Source: Bdellovibrionales bacterium (GTDB lineage Bacteria; Bdellovibrionota; Bacteriovoracia; Bacteriovoracales; Bacteriovoracaceae). Taken from it: a stretch of 5,320 nucleotides of DNA. Where the stretch lies: NCBI GenBank assembly GCA_005791855.1, contig SXUH01000394.1:1-5320 (forward strand). Direction: 5' to 3'. The notes beneath the pieces were generated by a model. That model saw only the letters and a list, made by a program, of their open reading frames with translations, was not told the origin of the DNA and made no database searches. A program made the position numbers and the translations under genes. Each line of letters begins with the position of its first letter. Positions within the stretch are counted from its first letter, which is position 1. Shown here piece by piece: positions 1 through 5,320 of this stretch.

Positions 1-874
1 GCTCTGGGAGGATGCGGGTTTCAAGGTTAGAAGCAGATGTTCCAATCTTGTCCGCGATCTTCTTCACGAGGTCGTCCTGAGCTTGCTGGTCGTTAGCAGC
101 GGCCATAACTTCCGTGAGAGTTACGCCGGTGAGACGAGAGAGGTCGGCAGCGAAGGCAGCCTGGTCAGCGGCGGTGAGCTCGCCGTTAGACTTCGCGAGC
201 ATCTTCTCGGCCTTCTCTCCGAGAGTCACGAGAGAGAGGGAAGTTTCGATTCCGACGGAGAACGCGTGGGAGATCTTCGCAGCTTTCTTGATGAATTCTT
301 TCTGCTCGAGCTCAGCTGTGCGGAGAGAAACGTCGGTGGAAACGGTTTCGTCTTCGTAGGCGTAGCCAGAGTTCCGGCCCCAGAACGTGTCTGTGTAGGC
401 TTCGTAGTCAACCACTTCGTAGTCGTCACCGTACGGGTCACCGTTGACGTTCCCGCTGAGGATGTCGTCAGATTCGATGGCTCGGAACTCGGAAGCGAGG
501 GCGGTAGTGTTAGAGAAGTAGTCGTAGTAAACGATGGCGCGGATGTACTGGAGAGAAACGGCCTTGTACTCATCGAACTTGTCATCCCAGATCACGAACC
601 ACTCTTCCTGGCCGGCGATCGCTGACCGGTAGGTCTCGTCTTCGTAGAGTTCGACGTAAGACTGGTTCTGGCCTGAGCCCTGGATGTTGTTAAGGGCGTT
701 GACGAACTGGGTAACAGTCACGGATGGAGACTGGTAGGTTCCGTAGGTAGATCCACCCTGAGACCCGCCCTGAGTGCCGCCGCCGGAGTAGCCGCCGCCG
801 CCGTTACAAGCAGCGAGGATTGCCAGAGAACCGACAAGTGCTGAAGTCTGGAGAAATTTTGTTGCTGTAGACAT
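1..874 (-). CDS. Secreted lipoprotein of unknown function (3' end outside window)
   Basis: The frame opens at ATG 874 and has no stop before the left edge, giving 291 residues of an incomplete protein. The start is chosen because AAAGGAG lies 5 bases upstream and a lipoprotein signal follows directly: Lys6, a hydrophobic stretch over residues 12-20, then the lipobox LAAC with Cys23 as the predicted lipidated residue (signal peptidase II type). After Cys23 comes a flexible Gly/Ser/Gln/Thr linker (about residues 24-46). Residues 50-180 are acidic and rich in Tyr and Trp, with the pentapeptide YEDET occurring twice (77-81 and 173-177). Residues 185-290 look alpha-helical, rich in Ala, Glu and Lys. 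I recognise no catalytic motif or named family. Codon use leans on TCT, CTC and GTT and GC is lower than in the two genes to the right, which suggests different expression or origin. The membrane-anchored location is well supported; the function is unknown. Confidence 0.9.
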   Translation of the reverse strand, partial: MSTATKFLQTSALVGSLAILAACNGGGGYSGGGTQGGSQGGSTYGTYQSPSVTVTQFVNALNNIQGSGQNQSYVELYEDETYRSAIAGQEEWFVIWDDKFDEYKAVSLQYIRAIVYYDYFSNTTALASEFRAIESDDILSGNVNGDPYGDDYEVVDYEAYTDTFWGRNSGYAYEDETVSTDVSLRTAELEQKEFIKKAAKISHAFSVGIETSLSLVTLGEKAEKMLAKSNGELTAADQAAFAADLSRLTGVTLTEVMAAANDQQAQDDLVKKIADKIGTSASNLETRILPE

Positions 875-879
875 TTGAA

Positions 880-886
880 CTCCTTT
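880..886 (-). promoter_or_regulatory. Ribosome binding site of the lipoprotein gene
   Basis: On the minus strand the sequence AAAGGAG sits 5 bases before ATG 874. It is a near-consensus Shine-Dalgarno site at a good distance and fixes the start of the lipoprotein, whose frame is otherwise cut by the window edge. Confidence 0.85.
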
Positions 887-928
887 CGAGTTGAGAACGT
901 TGATAAAGGCCGTCACCGCCAGGTGATT

Positions 929-940
929 AGTTGACCAACT
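929..940. repeat. Short inverted repeat (possible operator) upstream of the lipoprotein gene
   Basis: AGTTG-AC-CAACT is a perfect inverted repeat with 5-base arms and a 2-base centre. It lies about 55 bases before the lipoprotein start, in or near its likely 5' untranslated region or promoter. A regulator-binding site is possible, but arms this short occur often by chance. Confidence 0.25.
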
Positions 941-949
941 TAAACCACA

Positions 950-995
950 ATTAAAAAAAATAATCTAGGGGGGAAAACGTTTTTGAAAAAAATAT
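950..995 (-). promoter_or_regulatory. AT-rich probable promoter region of the lipoprotein gene
   Basis: This is the most AT-rich stretch of the window, inside an otherwise GC-rich sequence and directly upstream of the lipoprotein gene. It holds A/T tracts at 953-960, 974-984 (a palindromic AAAACGTTTT core) and 986-992, broken by a run of six G on the plus strand (968-973). On the minus strand a weak pair, TTTTCA and TAGATT (4 of 6 matches each to sigma-70 boxes, 16-base spacer), can be read; TTTAAT at 950-955 is another possible -10 box with no good -35. A promoter somewhere here is likely from position and composition, but the exact boxes are not certain. Confidence 0.4.
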
Positions 996-1008
996 CAGAG
1001 CCAAAATA

Positions 1009-1042
1009 GCACCGAGGTGCGCAGGTGCATTTCGCACCTGCG
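1009..1042 (-). terminator. Hairpin after the protease gene, possible transcription terminator
   Basis: Positions 1020-1028 and 1034-1042 form a perfect 9-base-pair GC-rich stem (CGCAGGTGC / GCACCTGCG) with a 5-base loop. On the minus strand it comes about 50 bases after the protease stop codon. A second small inverted repeat, GCACC/GGTGC (1009-1020), abuts it, followed by TATTTT. The placement suits termination of the protease transcript. The U-tract is weak and lies about 12 bases beyond the main stem, so an imperfect terminator, an RNA-stabilising 3' hairpin or a regulatory structure for the lipoprotein transcript are all possible. Confidence 0.45.
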
Positions 1043-1092
1043 GGTAAAAAGGTGAGGGTTTTCGCTGATCTTGAGAGGAGAATCACGAATGC

Positions 1093-3876
1093 TTAAGGGA
1101 TCCGGAGCGGGAAGAACGCGAGGTCCACGTCGTCGGCGGAGTTCTGGCAGAGCAGGGCGTAGGAGCTCACGGCGTCGACCCGCAGGAGCTGACTCTTCAT
1201 GGCGACACAGTTCGCCGGGATCTTCACGCTGAGGGAGATGGGCCTCGTGAACGACTCCTTCTGTGCGACCATCGCGTAGAGCCGGTCTCCGTAGATGAGC
1301 GTGGAGTTCACGGCCACGGCCGCCTCGTTCTCTTCCGCGTTCCGCACGAGCACGCTCTGGAGGGTCTCGCTGAAGTTCACTCCCGGGAAGGCGGAGTCTC
1401 GGTTGATGGGGAGCTTCCGCGCGACCGGGGCCCTGGCCCCGAGCTGGTCGAAGACGTAGACGTGGTAGCGGGACTCGAAGAAGAGCACGCGCCGGTCGTC
1501 GCCCTCGAAGGTCGCGACGACTTCGAAGAACGGATTGCTCCAGCCGGAGGTCTTGAGGTTCCAGGCCTCTGAAGCCTGCCCTTCGATGAACGGCTTCACC
1601 CGCGAGCTCGCGCGGTCGTGGAGCGCCATCTGGAAGGAGTTCCTCGAGACGGAGAAGTCGGAGAGGAGGCGCGTGGCGAGGGCGGTGTTCCCGGTCTGGA
1701 AGATGTCCGGGTCCACGTGCGGAGTGAGGGCGTGGTCACCGACCCGTGACATCTCGAGCACGCTGAAGCGCCGGCTGAAGCCGTCGCCAACGGAGACCAG
1801 GTGCCGGACACTTCCCCGTTCCCGCTCCGCCGCCGACTGCGGCAGGAGGCGTTCGACGGTGACTTTCTCCCACGGGCTCTCGATGAGGGCCTTGCCCAGG
1901 ACCTTCTTGAAGGCCACGGAGTCCGTCACCCGCGGCTTCACCAGCGTCTTCTCGCCCTCGGCGACCGGGAGCCAGTAGTAGAAGCGCGGGCTCATGCTCT
2001 CCGGTTCGTGGTCCAGGAGGCTCTGCGAGTTATCCTCCTCGGGGAGGGTCCAGGTCTTCATGTAGTAGGGGACGGCGATGTCGCCGAGGAAGGTCTTGAG
2101 CCGGATCCAGGAGAAGTCCGCCCGCTCGCCGTCCTTCATCGGGAGGCCCTCGAAGGTGGAGATGGGGAGGAGCCACTGGGAGGAGTACTTGCCGTAGAGG
2201 AGCTTGCCCTCGAGGTCGGTGAAGGTGAGGGTGAGGTGGTCCTTGGCCGCGTTCATGCCGTAGATCACCAGGTCGTTCCTCCCGTCGAAGTTCACGTCCT
2301 TCTCGAAGACGCCGAGGACCTGGCTGTGGCCTTCGAGCAGGATGGTGGAGGTCCGGGCCTCCTTGCCGTCGGCGTTCGCCCTGATGGTGATGACCTGGAT
2401 CTTGTCCTGGGACTTCGCCTGGACGTAGCCGTGGAAGTCGAAGCTCTGCTTCCCTTCCACCGAGACCATCCCCATGCGGGAGGACTTCCGGGCTCCGTTC
2501 ACGCTCAGGAGGTACTTGGCCGGGATGTTCGGGATCTTGACGTTCAGAAGGTCCTGGCTCCGGAGGGCCCGGGCGAAGGAGAGGGTCATGGGAGTGGAGG
2601 TGACGCTCGTCCCGAGCTTGGTGACGAAGGTCACGGGGACCTCGCTGTCGATCCGCAGATCGGGGATGGTCCCCCGGATCCGGACCTGCGAGCCTTCCAC
2701 GCTGACCTCCGCGGAGATGCCCGTAAGGCTCACGGCCGGGGCTTCCGCGCTCTTGCCGAGCACTTCCAGCGGAAGGACGAAGTTGAACTTCCCCTCCCGG
2801 TTCACGTCGACGGTCACGAGTTCCTTCACCGCCACGCTGGCGAGGGTCGGAGCCTCGAGGGCGAGGGCCTTCCGGATCGACAGGGAGCCGAAGCGCACGA
2901 ACTTCTGGTCCTCCGCCACCGCCATCTTGTTAGCGGAGGCGTAGAGGCGGGCCTTGACCTCGGCCACCGACATCTCCGGGTTCTTGAGCTTCAGGAGGGC
3001 CACGGCCGCGCTCACGAAGGGGGCCGCCTGGCTGGAGCCGTTCTTCGTTTCGTATCCCTGGATCCGCAGGACCCGGGACTCGAGCGTGCGCGGGAAGGTG
3101 GAGACGATCATCTCGCCGGGGGCCACGAGGTCGACCTTCCCGCCGTGGTTCGAGAACTCGCTGAGCTTCCCCTGGTTATCCATGGCGCCCACGCAGATCA
3201 CCGCCGGGTGCGAGCAGGGCCAGGTCGGAACGTCCTTGTTGTTATTCCCGGAGGCGGCCACGAGCACGATCCCGCTCTCCGCGGCGGCGTCGAGGACCTT
3301 GATGATCTTCGGCGTGTTGATGAGCTGGGGCCAGCCCAGGCTCAGGTTGATCACGGCCGCCTTCGCGGCGATGGCGTACCCGATCGCGTCGGCGATGATG
3401 TCGGTGAAGACCTTGCCCTTGTAGATGAAGGACGTGGTCTCCTTGTTCAGGACCTTCAGCGGGAGGATCTTCACCGACGCCGGGGTGATCCCCTGCATCC
3501 CCGCGCCGTCGACGTTGGCCGCGATGATCCCCGCCACGTGAGTCCCGTGGCCCGTGTCGTCGACCATCTTCTCACCGTCGAGGAAGTCCTTCCCGGTGTA
3601 GAGGCGGCCTCCGAGCTCCGGGTGGTTCAGGTCGATCCCGCTGTCCACCACGGCCACGATGACCTCGTGGTTCCCGAGCTTCTCCAGGACGTCCCGGCCC
3701 GGCATCTCGACGTCCTTGCCCTTGACCCCCGGGACCTTCTCCCGGCGGATGTCTCCGTCGTCGCGGTAGAGGGTCTGGCCCTGGTTCACCACTCCCCACT
3801 GGTCCTTGAACAGCGGATCCTGGGCGAGGAGGGCGGTGGAGAGGAGGAGCCCCGAGAGGGCGATGGAAGTTTTCAT
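1093..3876 (-). CDS. Secreted subtilisin-like serine protease (peptidase S8) with long C-terminal extension
   Basis: A 927-residue endopeptidase of the subtilase family. The start at 3876 is supported by an AAGGGA site 6 bases upstream, by a signal peptide (Lys2, hydrophobic 5-18, cleavage likely near Ala18) and by the ATGA overlap with the preceding gene. The same frame stays open further upstream, but that part is composition noise inside the neighbour. After the signal comes the subtilase-like stretch DPLFKDQWGVVNQGQ (20-34), with no visible I9 propeptide. Catalytic Asp78 is in AVVDSGID, His110 in GHGTHVAG, oxyanion Asn211 in ASGN and Ser282 in GSSQAAP (family consensus GTSMAAP). The catalytic domain ends near residue 320. 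Residues 340-435 look like a beta-sandwich; residues 527-535 (DVNFDGRND) match a DxNxDGxxD calcium loop of FG-GAP/VCBS type. The rest to 927 is unassigned; Cys890 and Cys910 could pair. Protease class is near certain; substrate is unknown. Confidence 0.96.
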   Translation of the reverse strand: MKTSIALSGLLLSTALLAQDPLFKDQWGVVNQGQTLYRDDGDIRREKVPGVKGKDVEMPGRDVLEKLGNHEVIVAVVDSGIDLNHPELGGRLYTGKDFLDGEKMVDDTGHGTHVAGIIAANVDGAGMQGITPASVKILPLKVLNKETTSFIYKGKVFTDIIADAIGYAIAAKAAVINLSLGWPQLINTPKIIKVLDAAAESGIVLVAASGNNNKDVPTWPCSHPAVICVGAMDNQGKLSEFSNHGGKVDLVAPGEMIVSTFPRTLESRVLRIQGYETKNGSSQAAPFVSAAVALLKLKNPEMSVAEVKARLYASANKMAVAEDQKFVRFGSLSIRKALALEAPTLASVAVKELVTVDVNREGKFNFVLPLEVLGKSAEAPAVSLTGISAEVSVEGSQVRIRGTIPDLRIDSEVPVTFVTKLGTSVTSTPMTLSFARALRSQDLLNVKIPNIPAKYLLSVNGARKSSRMGMVSVEGKQSFDFHGYVQAKSQDKIQVITIRANADGKEARTSTILLEGHSQVLGVFEKDVNFDGRNDLVIYGMNAAKDHLTLTFTDLEGKLLYGKYSSQWLLPISTFEGLPMKDGERADFSWIRLKTFLGDIAVPYYMKTWTLPEEDNSQSLLDHEPESMSPRFYYWLPVAEGEKTLVKPRVTDSVAFKKVLGKALIESPWEKVTVERLLPQSAAERERGSVRHLVSVGDGFSRRFSVLEMSRVGDHALTPHVDPDIFQTGNTALATRLLSDFSVSRNSFQMALHDRASSRVKPFIEGQASEAWNLKTSGWSNPFFEVVATFEGDDRRVLFFESRYHVYVFDQLGARAPVARKLPINRDSAFPGVNFSETLQSVLVRNAEENEAAVAVNSTLIYGDRLYAMVAQKESFTRPISLSVKIPANCVAMKSQLLRVDAVSSYALLCQNSADDVDLAFFPLRIP
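3873..3876 (-). other. ATGA stop-start overlap (translational coupling)
   Basis: The TGA stop of the upstream gene (3875-3873) and the ATG of the protease (3876-3874) share the minus-strand bases ATGA. This arrangement usually lets terminating ribosomes restart on the next gene, so the two proteins are probably made from one message in linked amounts. Confidence 0.9.
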
Positions 3877-5320
3877 AGTCGTTCCCTTAGCCAGTAGCCG
3901 TTCATCTCCCCGGACTGGACGCCGAGGATCTGCTGGATGATGTCGAATGGTCCGTTCCAGAACCGGCCACCGATGCGGCCCGAGGTGTTGGACGGCATCG
4001 GATCGTTCAGAATCTCGTCCCCGTCCCGGAAGCCGTTGGCGGACCCGTGGACGAAGATGTTGTCCTTGCCCAGGAGAGCGGTGATCTCCGGGAAGGTGAG
4101 CTCTTCGTACATTTCTCTGAAGAGCTTGGCCAGGCACTTGGACTTCTCCGCGAGCACGCGGGAGCCCTGGCACTGCTTGTTCACGCTGATGAGGGTCTCC
4201 AGCGACCCGCAGGTCTTCACCACCGCGCCGGCGGCGCTGGTTCGCTCCTTGATCAGGTTCTGGTGGCAGGAAGCGGTGGAGAGGCGCTTCGCTTTCTCGT
4301 GGTCGACCTCGAACTGGACGAGGGCCTGGGTCGGGACCGTCGAGAGGCGCTCGATCCCGGCCTCGTAGAGGTTGAGGTTCAGGGCCACGTTGAAGAGCTT
4401 GAGCTTCTCCAGGTTGTTCAGGGTGTCTTCGTTGAAGATCACCGTGGAGAACTTCTTGTTGATCTTCCGCATCTTCTCCTTCACGTCCTTGACCCTGGCG
4501 CTCCAGCCTTCCCAGCGGTCGGTGAGTCGCATGAAGCGTTCGTCGTAGGTGCCGTCGGCCGCGAGGCTCGCCTCGAACCGCACGCTCGTCGTGGTCCCCA
4601 TCCCCATGATGGTCTCCGCCGGGTTCTGGAAAGCCTGGGAGGCCCACTCCACGCCGGTGGCGATCTTCGAGAGCCCCAGGTTGATGAAGTCCTTGGCGAA
4701 GGCTTCCCAGTTCCAGCCGGTCTGCTTCTCGTTGGTGAAGAGGACGTACTTGCCGGAGAGGCCCGCGCTGGACTTGATGTTGAAGACGGTGTTGGTCCGG
4801 AGCTTCTTGTGCCGCCAGAAGAGGATGGCCATGCGGGAGGTCTTGTCGACGAAGTCCGCGTTGATGGTGGTCGGCTTCTTCAGAGCGGTGAGGAGCTCCG
4901 AGGAGCCGGTCTGGATGAATTCCCCCAGGGCGTGGGCGCTGTCGAAGAGCTTCGGGTTCTCCTTCACGTCCGGGTTGAGGTTCACCTCGTGGAGGCGGAC
5001 CACGTAGTCGCCCCGCTGCTGCCTCCAGCCCAGGCGGATGAGGGGGACGAACTTCTCCAGGGTGATGTCGAAGCTCCAGCCGTAGCCGTGGCCCACGTCA
5101 TCGTAGACCTGGATGGTCTTGGCGTCCTTCCGGTAGATCTGGGTCCGCCGGACGAGGACGACGTCGGTGCTCCCCTGGACCTTGAGGTCGAGGGGGGAAC
5201 CCAGGAACTCGGTCATCTTGGCCGAGGCCGCGGTCACCGGGACGAGCTTCTCCATGAAGAGGAGGGACTCGCCCACGCCGAGGTTGTCGTTGATGTGGCC
5301 GATCATCTGCGAGAGGGCAC
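3873..5320 (-). CDS. Uncharacterised protein coupled to the protease (5' end outside window)
   Basis: The frame is open to the right edge and stops at TGA 3875-3873. The first Met in the window (5306) is unlikely to be the start: no ribosome binding site precedes it, the codons before it are open (ALSQ), and no signal peptide follows. At least 481 residues are visible; numbering here is from Met 5306. Residues 40-105 have alternating patterns typical of beta strands. Residues 255-330 are charged and probably helical. Four cysteines cluster at 347, 366, 379 and 391, which would suit disulfides in an exported protein. The last 70 residues are Gly/Asn/Asp-rich (FRDGDE, SNTSGRIGG) and end in WLRERL. 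No transmembrane segment or enzyme motif is evident and I do not recognise the family. Its ATGA overlap with the S8 protease suggests a joint role, as substrate, anchor or folding partner; that is inference. Confidence 0.88.
   Translation of the reverse strand, partial: ALSQMIGHINDNLGVGESLLFMEKLVPVTAASAKMTEFLGSPLDLKVQGSTDVVLVRRTQIYRKDAKTIQVYDDVGHGYGWSFDITLEKFVPLIRLGWRQQRGDYVVRLHEVNLNPDVKENPKLFDSAHALGEFIQTGSSELLTALKKPTTINADFVDKTSRMAILFWRHKKLRTNTVFNIKSSAGLSGKYVLFTNEKQTGWNWEAFAKDFINLGLSKIATGVEWASQAFQNPAETIMGMGTTTSVRFEASLAADGTYDERFMRLTDRWEGWSARVKDVKEKMRKINKKFSTVIFNEDTLNNLEKLKLFNVALNLNLYEAGIERLSTVPTQALVQFEVDHEKAKRLSTASCHQNLIKERTSAAGAVVKTCGSLETLISVNKQCQGSRVLAEKSKCLAKLFREMYEELTFPEITALLGKDNIFVHGSANGFRDGDEILNDPMPSNTSGRIGGRFWNGPFDIIQQILGVQSGEMNGYWLRERL
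3883..3888 (-). promoter_or_regulatory. Ribosome binding site of the protease gene
   Basis: On the minus strand AAGGGA lies 6 bases before ATG 3876, within the last codons of the upstream gene. It decides the protease start in favour of this ATG over more upstream in-frame candidates. Confidence 0.7.

Noticed and set aside
83..625. Plus-strand and short minus-strand frames overlapping the lipoprotein region
   Set aside because: They are off-frame shadows. The minus-strand frame from 874 has a lipobox, ribosome binding site and balanced protein composition.
780..800. GC-rich triplet run near the lipoprotein N-terminus as a repeat element
   Set aside because: It encodes the Gly-rich linker after the lipidated cysteine, so ordinary protein composition explains it.
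931..936. TTGACC on the plus strand as a -35 box for a rightward promoter
   Set aside because: No -10-like hexamer lies 16-18 bases downstream and there is no plus-strand gene to serve.
1089..1232. Short plus-strand frame (47 codons) with a GAGGAG-like site before ATG 1089
   Set aside because: The ribosome-site match is tempting, but almost all of the frame is antisense to the protease 3' end and the product is a low-complexity Arg/Ser/Gly peptide.
1801..3897. Open plus-strand frame of about 698 codons opposite the protease
   Set aside because: It is antisense to a clear S8 protease. Its translation is rich in Asp, Gly, His, Val and Arg with no domain motifs, as expected for an antisense frame of a GC-rich gene, and I saw no ribosome binding site supporting it.
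3877..4647. In-frame upstream extension of the protease (257 extra codons)
   Set aside because: It lies inside the coupled upstream gene in another frame, reads as low-complexity Arg/Gly/Pro/His sequence, and would bury the clear signal peptide that begins at ATG 3876.

Overview
The window comes from a GC-rich bacterium. All supported genes are on the minus strand. The secreted multidomain subtilase, the lipoprotein with a lipobox and the coupling of an unknown protein to a protease fit a Gram-negative such as a Bdellovibrionota/deltaproteobacterial-type lineage. That placement is only an impression: no marker gene is present.

Layout in transcription order (right to left): (1) an unrecognised, probably exported protein that enters from the right edge (5' end outside the window) and stops at 3873; (2) a complete 927-residue subtilisin-like (S8) serine endopeptidase, 3876-1093, whose ATG overlaps the previous stop as ATGA; (3) a 218-base non-coding gap (875-1092), AT-rich in its left half and holding a strong hairpin, A-tracts and a short palindrome; (4) the first 291 residues of a secreted lipoprotein, starting at 874 and running off the left edge.

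Genes 1 and 2 form a translationally coupled unit. The protease has an export signal, the complete Asp-His-Ser triad and about 600 C-terminal residues of mostly unassigned, beta-rich sequence with one DxNxDG calcium-loop-like motif. I see no inhibitor-type propeptide before its catalytic domain. The coupled upstream protein is therefore a candidate partner (substrate, anchor or folding helper), which is an inference. The lipoprotein has its own strong ribosome binding site, its own upstream AT-rich region and a different codon style (many TCT, CTC and GTT codons, lower GC). It looks like a separate, perhaps strongly expressed, transcription unit.

No RNA gene, mobile element, CRISPR array or plus-strand gene is supported. 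The long plus-strand open frames are antisense shadows of the minus-strand genes. I see no clear sign of a new defence or mobile system. The most interesting parts are the coupled protein-protease pair and the two uncharacterised proteins.
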